From Flavobacterium potami (lineage in GTDB: Bacteria; Bacteroidota; Bacteroidia; Flavobacteriales; Flavobacteriaceae): 64,000 bases of DNA. Shown here one piece after another: positions 9,901-17,449 of the stretch. The position numbers and the translations under genes are program-made. A model generated the notes under the pieces. It was not told the origin of the DNA and ran no database searches. It saw nothing but the letters and a program-made list of their open reading frames with translations. The first letter of the stretch is position 1. Each line of letters begins with the position of its first letter. The stretch lies in contig NZ_JAINUY010000008.1 in the NCBI RefSeq assembly GCF_020026915.1, positions 186,001 through 250,000 of the forward strand. The letters run 5' to 3'.

Positions 9901-10380
9901 TATAACATTTGCTCCTGGAATCGGCATATTCTTGGAGTCAGTTACTACTCCGGTAATTTCAATACCTTGTTCGGCTATTACTTTCGGAACGGAGTTTTTT
10001 TCCTGCAGATGTGCTTGTATTTTTTTCTTCGTCAAAATAATCTGTCGGTCATTTATACTATAAGAAATATCAGTATTCCTGAATACTTCATCCAGTATTT
10101 CAGTAATTCCTTTCTTCTTAACATTGATTGTCACCTTTCTATCCAGGTCTATTGCACTGCTCTCAAAAAGAAATCTGTATTCCGAAACAGACTCCACTTT
10201 GTTAAACAGTTTTTCAACCGGAGCATTATTCATATTTAAGGTCAACTTTGTATTTTGTGAATAGACGCCTGCTTGAATTCTCATCAAAGAAAGCATCAGT
10301 AATAGCGTGGTTAGTTTCATTTTCAGACTAATTTTAGGCAAATAAGGACTAAGCCAATTCCTCTTAATTATTTTTTTCAT
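6994..10380 (-). CDS. SusC/RagA-family TonB-dependent transporter with STN signalling domain
   Basis: This outer-membrane barrel imports the ligand presented by the adjacent SusD using TonB energy. Domains in order: signal sequence to about residue 42 (ends GVYSQ); an STN domain at about 46-115 (APVEKLFNKVESVSEYRFLF to ILDEVF and RQIILTKK); a carboxypeptidase-regulatory-like domain at about 145-215 (GVVTDSKNMPIPGANVIEKG); a plug at about 220-345 with RGNRSLTASQDPLYIIDGIP and the DASSTAIYGSSGANGVIIVTTK signature; and a barrel ending in the aromatic-type C-terminus FGLNLSL. The STN domain is characteristic of transporters that signal to a FecR anti-sigma factor, and such a gene lies directly upstream. 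At 1128 residues it is full length. Confidence 0.96.
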   Translation of the reverse strand: MKKIIKRNWLSPYLPKISLKMKLTTLLLMLSLMRIQAGVYSQNTKLTLNMNNAPVEKLFNKVESVSEYRFLFESSAIDLDRKVTINVKKKGITEILDEVFRNTDISYSINDRQIILTKKKIQAHLQEKNSVPKVIAEQGIEITGVVTDSKNMPIPGANVIEKGTNNGVSTDLDGKFTIRVSGSNSVLVFSFIGFENKEVTVGQSKSLSVILNEQNSALNEVVIVGYGAVKKKDLTGAVATVKSTDIALNPVASPMEALQGRVSGLDIQRPSGKAGTSPKVLLRGNRSLTASQDPLYIIDGIPSSIDNLNTNDIETIDVLKDASSTAIYGSSGANGVIIVTTKKAKAGKTQIDFNSYFGLNGFSSFPAPLTGEKWLNYKRDRFFLDNGYQATSLTDLGLNASAVAAIENGQYVNWIDETLQVGTQQNHNLFMRGGSEKVQGYFSLGYVGEEGIYKNDKMNKFNSRGGIDLKFSDKFKTGFQLILNYSKGSTTNSRINKAYSVYPLGVPFDENGDVNLYPIAGDPNNISILANNYPGAFADESMGYNIQFNPYLEIEFAKNLKLRSNLGTRFSGNRAGTFQSKNSYNLLTEGRTASEATYNMTLGYSYIWENILNYNFKAGKNHDFTVTGITSWADTRSEGTFMGGNGLDYDDFLFYNMGAVKNLTTRMNTYSQFNRMSFAGRLNYSFKGKYLFQLTNRWDGVSPLADGNKWSAFPSASVAWRISDEAFMQGTSSWLNNLKIRLGYGVSGSANIDPYSSLTRTSTKTSNLSLGGGTALPMYVPTEHISNPDLTWERSTNTNLGLDISVLRNRIDLVAEYYWTQTDGILWDRRLPTSSGGYDGKTPYKKTSNIATSQNRGFELAINTKNIETENFKWNTSFTYTHAKEKLTNIDLGNLSVSQLISEGLFIGQTPAAGGVFYDYKKIGIWQLGQETEAALYGAKPGDIKLQTVEQFDANGVSDNGVHVYSTKDRMIVGNNVPDYFFGMQNTFKYKNFDFTVFVNGRYGGMMRAQVLGYWNKEAQPETYSYWTQDNPTNDFPRPGGTFNTQFQSALELVDASYIKIKNITIGYSMPDDFLKKSGLNSLRLYATAYNPFVFSRSHLLKDVDPENGGSDSFPLFKQVIFGLNLSL

Positions 10381-10437
10381 AATTTTGGATTGATTTTAAA
10401 TGATTTAATTCGAAACGTCGTTTAAAAACACATTACT

Positions 10438-10470
10438 AAATCGGGAAATATTGGTAGTATTTTCCGATTT
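10438..10470 (-). promoter_or_regulatory. Strong hairpin in the susC leader
   Basis: AAATCGGGAAATA and TATTTTCCGATTT pair (13 bp with one G-T) around TTGGTAG in the 166-base fecR-susC spacer. On the minus strand no clean T run follows, so it may be an attenuator, a processing site or a weak terminator of fecR rather than a classical terminator. Confidence 0.5.
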
Positions 10471-10546
10471 CTTTTTCCTGTATTTCTTTAAAAAATTATC
10501 CTCTCACTTCATAAATTGATTTTTAGTTGGTTAATAAATTAGATAG

Positions 10547-11686
10547 TTAGTTTATTTTTATAAGCTTTCCTTCTATTGTATAAGTGAAGCCTTGAATTTT
10601 ACTCATTGTTTCTAATACCTTTTCAATACTTTCAATATTTTTATTAAAACTGGCATTGAATTTTTTGTCTAAAATGTCTGTTCTTTTGTTTTCAATCTTG
10701 ACACCATAAGTGCGTTCCAGTTTGATGATAATATCTCTAAAAGGTGTTTTTCTGAAAACAATTTCTCCATTGATCCATTCGGTATAAAAACGGGTATCGA
10801 CTTTGTTTATGGCTATCTGATTGCCTTCAGCATTCCAGGATCCTTTTTCACCAGGAACAAGCATGGCATTTTTATTCGCATTTTTAACATCAGACAAACT
10901 AACCGAGCCTTCAACTAGTACTGTATTAATATCTGTATCTTCACTGTACGAACTCACATTAAACTTGGTTCCTAAAACTTTTACAGCAACTCCTCTTGTT
11001 TTTACTATAAATGGATGTGTTTTATCTTTTGCAACATCAAAAAAAGCTTCTCCTTCTAAAACCACTTCCCTATTATGTCCTTTAATAAACTGAATCGGAT
11101 ATTTTAGAGAAGAACCTGCATTGATATTTACAGTTGTACCATCTGAAAGCGCTACTTTGAACGTTTTTCCATTTGGAATTTTAATCTCATTGTAGACCAA
11201 TTTGTTCATCGAATTTGTGGCACTATAATTAATTTCATTATTTTTTTGAGAAGCGACCACTTCTCCATTTTTCTTGACAATTTGTTTTTCTCCATTTGGA
11301 CTTAAAATCTGAATATCTCCATTTTCTAAAACCAACTGAATGGCATCGGGCGGAATTACAATCTTACTGTCCTTATCTGTTTTGTATTGAAAAAGATATA
11401 CTAAACCTAATAAGCAAACTACTATCGCCGCATACCGGAAAATGTTTTTCCAATTAACAACAATCAGCTTTTGATCAACATTTAATTTTTCTTTCAAATC
11501 TTCCCAGTTTTCATCAACATTTATCGATTCAGCATACAACAATGCTTCTTCAAGCAAGCCATTACTTTGTAAATCTTTTATTAATTCTTGCTCTTCAGGA
11601 GGCAAGGATGCTATTTTAGAAGCATCAAAATTTCCTTTAGACGTTACTTTTCTAAGTACATCAATCAATTTTGAATTTGGAGTCAT
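10547..11686 (-). CDS. FecR-family anti-sigma factor with DUF4974 domain
   Basis: This single-pass inner-membrane protein should hold the ECF sigma factor in the cytosol and receive the signal of the SusC STN domain in the periplasm. A cytosolic N-terminal part (1-80) with a helical anti-sigma region (LPPEEQELIKDLQSNGLLEE) precedes one TM helix at about 82-100. The periplasmic part holds the FecR domain (about 170-275: KVALSDGTTVNINAGSSLKY, REVVLEGEAFFDVAKD, FNVSSYSEDTDINTVLVEGS) and the C-terminal DUF4974 domain (FRKTPFRDIIIKLERTYGV to FTYTIEGKLIKIN). It lies upstream of susC on the same strand and is divergent from its presumed sigma factor. Length is normal for Bacteroidota FecR proteins. 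Confidence 0.95.
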   Translation of the reverse strand: MTPNSKLIDVLRKVTSKGNFDASKIASLPPEEQELIKDLQSNGLLEEALLYAESINVDENWEDLKEKLNVDQKLIVVNWKNIFRYAAIVVCLLGLVYLFQYKTDKDSKIVIPPDAIQLVLENGDIQILSPNGEKQIVKKNGEVVASQKNNEINYSATNSMNKLVYNEIKIPNGKTFKVALSDGTTVNINAGSSLKYPIQFIKGHNREVVLEGEAFFDVAKDKTHPFIVKTRGVAVKVLGTKFNVSSYSEDTDINTVLVEGSVSLSDVKNANKNAMLVPGEKGSWNAEGNQIAINKVDTRFYTEWINGEIVFRKTPFRDIIIKLERTYGVKIENKRTDILDKKFNASFNKNIESIEKVLETMSKIQGFTYTIEGKLIKIN

Positions 11687-11802
11687 TGTTTTTTTATATA
11701 GTGGTTTTATTTACTGTTAGGAAAAAAGTTTTTTAGGGTGACAACTAATCAAAAAATTTTGATTTTTTTTACACAATATGAAAAAAAATTAAGTTTTTAT
11801 TT

Positions 11803-11810
11803 TACATTTG
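11803..11810 (+). promoter_or_regulatory. Putative -7 element of the ECF sigma gene
   Basis: TACATTTG is an exact TAnnTTTG match 43 bases before the ATG, inside the 166-base divergent spacer between fecR and the sigma gene. No TTG was seen at the matching upstream distance. Confidence 0.45.
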
Positions 11811-11852
11811 GCACTATGTAATCCATTACAAATAAATTAATGTCATTTTTAA

Positions 11853-12395
11853 ATGTCGAGTCAAAAAGATTTAAAAATATTTGAAGCTTTATACAAAGAA
11901 CACTTTGTCTTTCTTTCTTTGGTGTCTTTCAACATCGTAAAGGATAAAGATGTAGCAAAAGACATTACACAAGATTTTTTTGTATACCTCTGGGAAAAAG
12001 AAGAAACTCCAGATTTTACTATTTCATTTAAGGCTTATGGCACAAAAGCAATAAAAAACTTGAGTCTTCAATATATTGAGAAGAAGAAAGCAATCAGTCT
12101 GAAAACAAAAAAAGTAATCGTTCAAAAATCTGAAGAACAAGTTTTGTTTGAAAACGCAGAAGAACAGAAAAAACCTAAAATTCAAACTTTAATTGAAAAA
12201 ATCCCTCAGGCGAGAAGAGAAATTTTAATATCACATGTTGTTGAAGGATTGAGTTACGCAGAAATTGCAGAAGACCAAAACATTTCAATAAACACTGTAA
12301 AAACACAAATGAAAAGAGCTTACGCCTCTTTAAGAGAATCACAAAACACTTCCCGTTTAAATTTGATCTTATATTTTCTATGGCTAATAAAATAG
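11853..12395 (+). CDS. ECF RNA polymerase sigma factor (FecI-like)
   Basis: This group 4 sigma factor of 180 residues has only regions 2 and 4. Region 2 is seen at about 10-75 (ALYKEHFVFLSLVSFNIVKD, DVAKDITQDFFVYLWEK). Region 4, with its helix-turn-helix, is at about 110-160 (IPQARREILISHVVEGLSYAEIAE, ISINTVKTQMKRAYASL). Such factors in Bacteroidota switch on a linked susCD pair when the FecR partner is relieved. Here the sigma gene is divergent from fecR-susC-susD, whereas sigma usually precedes fecR on the same strand. A small hairpin AATAGC/GCTATT overlaps its stop codon. Confidence in the family is high; the target is inferred from position. Confidence 0.95.
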   Translation: MSSQKDLKIFEALYKEHFVFLSLVSFNIVKDKDVAKDITQDFFVYLWEKEETPDFTISFKAYGTKAIKNLSLQYIEKKKAISLKTKKVIVQKSEEQVLFENAEEQKKPKIQTLIEKIPQARREILISHVVEGLSYAEIAEDQNISINTVKTQMKRAYASLRESQNTSRLNLILYFLWLIK

Positions 12396-12422
12396 CTTAT
12401 TTTTGCTATTAAAATTTCCATT

Positions 12423-13199
12423 TTGAATCACATACTTTACAAAAACACCAAAATATCCTATTCTGACACCGGAAAAGGAAACGCAATAGTTCTACTTCAT
12501 GGCTTTCTGGAAAACAAAAAAATGTGGACAGATTACGCCAATTTCTTCGCAGAAAAATATCGTGTAATCACAATCGATTTACTAGGTCACGGCGAATCGG
12601 ACTGTTTGGGATATGTTCATGAAATGGAAGAAAACGCAAATGCAGTTAATGAAGTCTTAAAACATTTAGAAATCGAAAAAGCCATAATTCTCGGACATTC
12701 AATGGGCGGTTATGTTGGTTTGGCTTTCGCCGAATTATACCCTCAGAAAATCCAGAAATTAGTTTTACAAAATTCGACTTCCAAGGAAGACAGTCCAGAG
12801 AAAAAGCTGAACAGAACACGCGCAATCAAAGCTGTAAAACAAAATTACATCACTTTTATCACTTTGGCTATCTCCAATTTATTTAGCGAAAACAACAGAG
12901 AAAGATTAGCTGAAGAAATTGAAAAAGCAAGAATTGAAGCCTTAAAAACACCTTTACAAGGAATTGTTGCCTCTTTGGAAGGAATGAAAATCAGAAAAGA
13001 CAGAGAGTGGCTTTTGCAAGAAAACCGCTTTCCTGTATTATTGGTTTTAGGAAAAAAAGATCCCGTTTTAAACTACGAAGAAAGTCTTGCTCAAATTGAA
13101 GACACAACAGCAGAATTGGTTTCTTTTGAAGACGGGCACATGAGTCATATCGAAAACAAAGAAGCCCTGAAAGCTATTTTATCCAATTTCTTCCAATAA
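12423..13199 (+). CDS. Alpha/beta-hydrolase-fold protein
   Basis: This is a 258-residue esterase-like hydrolase of the alpha/beta fold, cytosolic, with unknown substrate. The oxyanion-hole loop LLHGFLE (25-30), nucleophile elbow GHSMGG with S93, acid D213 (GKKDPV) and catalytic histidine H242 (GHMSHIE) are all in the expected places. The start is a TTG at 12423; the next ATG (codon 34) would remove the oxyanion loop, so the TTG is accepted. It begins 28 bases after the sigma gene, but a TAnnTTTG match (TATTTTTG, 12398-12405) lies in that gap, so it may be transcribed separately. It ends at a strong bidirectional terminator. Confidence 0.9.
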   Translation: MNHILYKNTKISYSDTGKGNAIVLLHGFLENKKMWTDYANFFAEKYRVITIDLLGHGESDCLGYVHEMEENANAVNEVLKHLEIEKAIILGHSMGGYVGLAFAELYPQKIQKLVLQNSTSKEDSPEKKLNRTRAIKAVKQNYITFITLAISNLFSENNRERLAEEIEKARIEALKTPLQGIVASLEGMKIRKDREWLLQENRFPVLLVLGKKDPVLNYEESLAQIEDTTAELVSFEDGHMSHIENKEALKAILSNFFQ

Positions 13200-13217
13200 C
13201 AACAAAAAGTATTAAAA

Positions 13218-13262
13218 TCGAAAAAGGCCATTTCAAACCGTAGTTGAAATAGCCTTTTTCTC
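13218..13262. terminator. Bidirectional terminator between convergent genes
   Basis: AAAAAGGCCATTTCAA and TTGAAATAGCCTTTTT form a 16-base stem with one mismatch, with A and T runs on both sides. It serves the hydrolase gene (plus) and the Roadblock-type pair (minus). Confidence 0.85.
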
Positions 13263-13283
13263 ATTTGTGGGGGCAAAATATCG

Positions 13284-13658
13284 TTATAACTTTGAAGTAA
13301 TATCTTTTTTATATTTAGACAAAGTAGCTCTTGTTAAACCAAGATTTGCTTTTGTAGAATCTACAGCTAGATAGATAAAATATCTTCCATCTTCTGAAAG
13401 GTCAATAATATGAATTTGATCTGTCAATGTAATTAAAATATCATTAATTTTTTGATCTAACCCTAAAGCTTTAAGCGCATTCAATTTCGCTTTTACTACT
13501 TCTAAATTATATGCCGAAGCCAATTCTGGATCAAAATCAGATTTAACAGTTAATGAACAATAAGACATTCCTGTCTCAACTTCAGTAACAGAAACAGCGA
13601 TAAATCCGTTAATATTTTCTCTTAGATCGTTTTGGAAATTTTGTAAAAAATCTGACAT
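13284..13658 (-). CDS. Roadblock/LC7-like protein, second gene of module 1
   Basis: This 124-residue soluble protein probably has a Roadblock/LC7-type fold: NGFIAVSVTEVETGMSY (strand pair), a helix FDPELASAYNLEVVKAKLNAL, then DILITLTDQIHIIDLS and GRYFIYLAVDSTKANLGL strands and a final helix. Roadblock proteins bind and regulate small Ras-like GTPases, as MglB does for MglA. It is strikingly similar to the product of 25124-25504: both share NGFIAV, FDPELA, AYNLEVVKAKLNA, KAL, DILITL, QIHIID and KANLG. It lies 24 bases downstream of a second Roadblock-like gene, forming a two-gene operon. No GTPase gene is present in the window. Fold assignment is by pattern; the function is unknown. Confidence 0.7.
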   Translation of the reverse strand: MSDFLQNFQNDLRENINGFIAVSVTEVETGMSYCSLTVKSDFDPELASAYNLEVVKAKLNALKALGLDQKINDILITLTDQIHIIDLSEDGRYFIYLAVDSTKANLGLTRATLSKYKKDITSKL

Positions 13659-13682
13659 GTTTTATTAGATGTTTGGTTAAAA

Positions 13683-14003
13683 TTAGTTGTTAAAAACAGA
13701 GTCCATTTTTCGAAGTAACAGCCCCATTTTGCTTAAATCTTTAGAAAGTAAGGCGACACAATTATCGTCTTCGTTTTTGGTTGCAACAACAATTCCATCA
13801 TTGTTTTTAATCATAACTTGTTTAAGATCACCATTATTAACGTCTTCAGACATTTCTAGGCACATCTTTAAGATCATTCCGATCATTGCTGCTACATTTC
13901 CGTCATATTCTAAATTAACAGACTCGTTTAAGATTCCATCAATATTAAAACTCAAGCCAGACTCTGCGCCAGTCTCATCTACTAGTGTTTGTAAATCAAT
14001 CAT
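13683..14003 (-). CDS. Roadblock/LC7-like protein, first gene of module 1
   Basis: This 106-residue cytosolic protein has the compact strand-helix-strand pattern of Roadblock/LC7 domains: GLSFNIDGILNESVNLEYDG, a long helix NVAAMIGMILKMCLEMSEDV, then DLKQVMIKNNDGIVVATKNE and NCVALLSKDLSKMGLLLRKM. It matches in order the first gene of the second module (24730-25086), whose helix reads DSIAAMSAAILSMSEKFLID. It is transcribed toward its partner gene, and a -7-like element lies about 35 bases upstream. In known systems such proteins dimerise and act on GTPases or as scaffolds; here the partner is not in the window. Confidence 0.72.
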   Translation of the reverse strand: MIDLQTLVDETGAESGLSFNIDGILNESVNLEYDGNVAAMIGMILKMCLEMSEDVNNGDLKQVMIKNNDGIVVATKNEDDNCVALLSKDLSKMGLLLRKMDSVFNN

Positions 14004-14035
14004 ATTCTATTATTTTGTCATGTTTTTGGAAGCGC

Positions 14036-14043
14036 CAAAGATA
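14036..14043 (-). promoter_or_regulatory. Putative -7 element of Roadblock module 1
   Basis: On the minus strand TATCTTTG matches TAnnTTTG, 33 bases before the ATG at 14003. No clear -33 TTG is seen. Confidence 0.4.
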
Positions 14044-14246
14044 TTTTTAATATTAACATTTATTGCCTAAACACTTGTTAAAAAAACATTCCACAAAGCC
14101 TATTGACTCACTTTTATTTATCACACACCTAATCTTATTTTTTTACGAAAAATCTGCAACAAAAATTAACAGAAAAAACATATTTTCTTAAAATCACAAC
14201 ATTTCACTTCATATAGTATATTTCTAAAATTAAGATTTACAGATTG

Positions 14247-14278
14247 TTGCATTTGATAAAAGTTTTTATTTAGCTTTG
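14247..14278 (+). promoter_or_regulatory. Promoter of the 47-residue gene
   Basis: TTG at 14247-14249 is followed, after 21 bases, by TAGCTTTG at 14271-14278. Both elements and their spacing fit the Bacteroidota vegetative promoter. The ATG is 17 bases further on. Confidence 0.65.
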
Positions 14279-14294
14279 CAAAAAAATTGTACCT

Positions 14295-14438
14295 ATGAAA
14301 ACTGTTGACGAATTACGCTTTGACTTAAATGTAAAACTTATGAAGTTTAGAAGATTTCGTATTGAGAACGGAACAATCAACACTACGAACTCTGAAGCAA
14401 CAACCAAAAAAGGTTTCTTCAAAAAAATATTTAGCTAA
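14295..14438 (+). CDS. Small basic protein of 47 residues
   Basis: This short frame (MKTVDELRFDLNVKLMKFRR, then FRIENGTI, ending KKGFFKKIFS) is not a shadow of another gene. It has a TTG-N21-TAGCTTTG promoter just upstream, a clean ATG, and an intrinsic terminator 19 bases after its stop, with about 300 empty bases on its upstream side. It is rich in Lys, Arg and Phe and has no TM helix or Cys; the C-terminal KKGFFKKIF could be amphipathic. I do not recognise the family, and the only neighbours are the Roadblock module and a nuclease gene facing other ways. A regulatory RNA that happens to contain this frame is the alternative. Confidence 0.65.
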   Translation: MKTVDELRFDLNVKLMKFRRFRIENGTINTTNSEATTKKGFFKKIFS

Positions 14439-14456
14439 AAGCACTTTAAAAAAAAA

Positions 14457-14498
14457 TAGCCGGACTTATCAATTTTCTTGAAAAGTCCGGCTTTTTTG
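14457..14498 (+). terminator. Terminator after the 47-residue gene
   Basis: AGCCGGACTT (14458-14467) pairs perfectly with AAGTCCGGCT (14483-14492), followed by TTTTTTGTTTTT. Confidence 0.9.
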
Positions 14499-14624
14499 TT
14501 TTTACTATTTTAAGAAATAAGAATCTCAGAAAGCTACTTTTGTTTATCTGCTTATAAATCAAAATATCCTTAAAAAGGAAAAACTCTTATAATAAATTGA
14601 TTTTAAAAAGAATAGCTTTTTCCC

Positions 14625-17387
14625 TTAAATGTTTTCTTCGAAAGGAATACTTATATCAAATATCTCACTTAACAAATTAGCAATTTCTTCTAAATACAAA
14701 TTCAGGATTTCAGCTGTAACAACCGAATTCAACTCTTTCTCTTCTTTAAAACCAAAAGGCAAAAATCCCGATTTTAGATTTTTAAACGAAATAATACCCA
14801 CTTCTATCGGAAGATTTCCCGCTTCTTTTTCAAACATAAAAGCATAAGCCAACACCTGAATAATTTTGTCATTTTTAATCTCCTGCGTTAATCCATTCCA
14901 GGACTTTAGCACAACATTAGCTTTTTCTACTTTTCCGGTCTTATAATCGATAATTCTGATTTTCCCGTCACGCTGTTCAATACGATCGACATTCCCTTTA
15001 ATTAAAACAGGAAAAGGCAACTTCGGATGAACAAATTCTCTCTCAAACGTCTGTTCCAAAGCAATAATCTTTATTGCCTCATCATTTTTTATCGACTCCA
15101 ATTCCATCCTTAAAAAATTTGAAACATTTCGTTTTGCAACCTCAAAAGCCAAAAGATTTCTTCCTTTCTTAATCTCCCCTTCTTTATAAACCAACTTAAA
15201 CTGCTTCAGAACTTCATCATCCAACAATTTAAAACAATTTAAAATATTATTTTCTGAAATGAATTTTCCAATAAAAGGATCATACAAGGCTTTTAAAGTT
15301 TCATGAATAATAGTCCCTAAAGTATTCAAGGCAATATTCTCTTCCACTTCTTCCACTTCACGAATCCTCAATATTTTTTGAAAATAAAAATCAATCGGAT
15401 TTCGAATATAAGAAGTTAATGCCGAAGGAGAAAAACCGGCTACAGCAATTTCTCTCAAACGTTCCATAATCGCTTCAGACTTAGGAATAGAAATTGGCTC
15501 GTAAGCCATACTTGGTAAAACTGGATTATAAATATCAAACGTAATATTATGCCTCCATTTTTTCTCTACTTCTAATTGTGTAATAAAACGACTTCTTTCG
15601 CCTGCATCCAAGCCATCATTTTCTGTATTATAAATCAAATAAATATTTTTAGCCCTTTGCAGCAAATGATAAAAGTGGTATGTATAGATCGCATCTTTTT
15701 CCTTAAATGTCGGAAGCCCCAATTCTTTCTTTACATCATACGGAATAAAAGAATTCTGCGACTTTCCAGCAGGGAATTTACCTTCATTCATCGAGGTAAT
15801 AATAACCGTTTCAAAATCTAAAACACGGCTTTCCAGGACACCCATTATCTGTAATCCTCGTAGCGGCTCACCTTCAAAAGATACTTCCGCCAAATCGATA
15901 ATTTGCTTGTAAATAGCATGAAGCGTATCTATATTATCAATATGATTATGCTTGGAGTAATAATTTATTAGTTTATTAATTACTTTAAAAACACCATAAA
16001 CAAATGCTTTCGCAATTTTTTCTTCCTCATTATCATTGCTAAAATGCTGTTTAATCAAAATTAGTAATGCAGAAATATTTTTCAGAACGGCTATCGATCC
16101 ATTTTCCCATCTTTCAAACAATAAATTAAAAAAAACAGAAGAATCTGGATGAAGTTCCAGAATTTTATGATGCGTAATAAAAGTATAATTATTCTCTTTT
16201 ATAATTTTTACCAATTTTTCTGCATGCGCATATGGTTCTACCAACGGATGAGTTAAAACATCAAGCACATCTTTATAATAAAAAACATAACTTCCTCCTT
16301 TTCTAGAGAGCGCATTAGTGTGCATTTTAAACAATTTGGCAACAAAAATCTGCGACGGATTATTCTTTCCTGAATACCCCATTGTAATATTCAAAGCTCC
16401 AACAGAAGAAGGTAAAGCATATAAAACCGGAACAAGTAAATTTTCTTCACTAAGCACAACCGCAACTTTATCCAAAGATGCAGCAGGATTCTCATTGATT
16501 AAATTCTCAAGAATACTACCCGTGAGTTTTGCTTGTCCGATTGTCTTCGGAGTTCCAATAATCTGAATGTTTTTCGACTGCGAAAAATCATCCACAATCC
16601 ACTCAAAAACATTTGACTTATAATGTTTCCAATTTTCTTTAAATCGCCTTAAAAAAAGCCCAGCATCATGATATGGATCATTTAGAAATGTTTGATCAGC
16701 ATCCCAGTAAATTCTTGCCTGCTCCAACGCAAGCAAATGCTGCACTATCTTTTCTTCGGCAGCATTCAAAGCATTAAATCCTGCAAAAACAAATGTGCGG
16801 TTACCGATGGTGTTCGAAAAATGATTTAAATTATTAACTGCTTCCCTATAAATCAAACCCTGATAACCAATAGATTTAAACAATAAATGATTATAAAGCG
16901 ACTCGTAGTAAAGAGGCAATAATTTCCAAAAATCAATATAATTTTCAAGGAGTTTTGTTTTTTGATCAACTTCCAATCCCCATCTTTTAATATCCTCAAT
17001 ATCCTTCAAGTAAGACAAAACATGAGTCGGATCCAAAAGATAACGATCAATTTCATTAAAGTCCTGCAAAAGTGTTTTTGCCCAATTTGCAAACAACTCA
17101 AAAGACTGCTGATTCTTTTTTTCTGTAACAGACAAATAAACCTCGTAAAACTCAAACAACAACTCAATAGAATCTATCGAACGGATTGACGCAACATCCT
17201 GCACAAAATCTTCAATACTTGTAATCTCAGGAGCGATAATAGTTTTATTAGTCTCTTTTTTAAGAGCTTCAATCAAAAAAACCTTTGCTCTTTTATTCGG
17301 AAGAATTATCGTGATTTCAGAAAGTTTATCTGCATAATCCTGAATTACAACTGAAGCAATTTTTTGAAGAAAAGAAATATTTACCAT
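14625..17387 (-). CDS. AddB-like PD-(D/E)XK nuclease subunit of a double-strand-break repair complex
   Basis: The 920-residue protein resembles the AddB/RexB-type partner of an AddAB helicase-nuclease. The C-terminal nuclease domain starts at FSPSALTSYIRNPIDFYFQK (about 675) and carries the active-site signature VDRIEQRDGKIRIIDYKTGK (about 805-825). The N-terminal half is helicase-like but has no Walker A motif (ITIILPNKRAKVFLIEAL takes its place), so it should be ATPase-dead. The cysteine that usually precedes Pro in AddB ('YxxCP') is Asn here, so the Fe-S staple looks absent. I chose the ATG at 17387, because the longer version from 17414 would start inside the ompA terminator. The helicase partner lies at 20303-23461, separated by ompA and kbl. 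Confidence 0.87.
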   Translation of the reverse strand: MVNISFLQKIASVVIQDYADKLSEITIILPNKRAKVFLIEALKKETNKTIIAPEITSIEDFVQDVASIRSIDSIELLFEFYEVYLSVTEKKNQQSFELFANWAKTLLQDFNEIDRYLLDPTHVLSYLKDIEDIKRWGLEVDQKTKLLENYIDFWKLLPLYYESLYNHLLFKSIGYQGLIYREAVNNLNHFSNTIGNRTFVFAGFNALNAAEEKIVQHLLALEQARIYWDADQTFLNDPYHDAGLFLRRFKENWKHYKSNVFEWIVDDFSQSKNIQIIGTPKTIGQAKLTGSILENLINENPAASLDKVAVVLSEENLLVPVLYALPSSVGALNITMGYSGKNNPSQIFVAKLFKMHTNALSRKGGSYVFYYKDVLDVLTHPLVEPYAHAEKLVKIIKENNYTFITHHKILELHPDSSVFFNLLFERWENGSIAVLKNISALLILIKQHFSNDNEEEKIAKAFVYGVFKVINKLINYYSKHNHIDNIDTLHAIYKQIIDLAEVSFEGEPLRGLQIMGVLESRVLDFETVIITSMNEGKFPAGKSQNSFIPYDVKKELGLPTFKEKDAIYTYHFYHLLQRAKNIYLIYNTENDGLDAGERSRFITQLEVEKKWRHNITFDIYNPVLPSMAYEPISIPKSEAIMERLREIAVAGFSPSALTSYIRNPIDFYFQKILRIREVEEVEENIALNTLGTIIHETLKALYDPFIGKFISENNILNCFKLLDDEVLKQFKLVYKEGEIKKGRNLLAFEVAKRNVSNFLRMELESIKNDEAIKIIALEQTFEREFVHPKLPFPVLIKGNVDRIEQRDGKIRIIDYKTGKVEKANVVLKSWNGLTQEIKNDKIIQVLAYAFMFEKEAGNLPIEVGIISFKNLKSGFLPFGFKEEKELNSVVTAEILNLYLEEIANLLSEIFDISIPFEENI

Positions 17388-17396
17388 AGGATAAAA

Positions 17397-17432
17397 ATAA
17401 AAAAAGCCATTCAATTAAGAATGGCTTTTAGT
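17397..17432 (-). terminator. Terminator after ompA
   Basis: On the minus strand AAAAGCCATTC pairs with AATGGCTTTT around a short loop, followed by a T run. It separates ompA from the AddB-like gene and argues for that gene's downstream start. Confidence 0.85.
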
Positions 17433-17449
17433 ATTTATTTAGAAACTAA

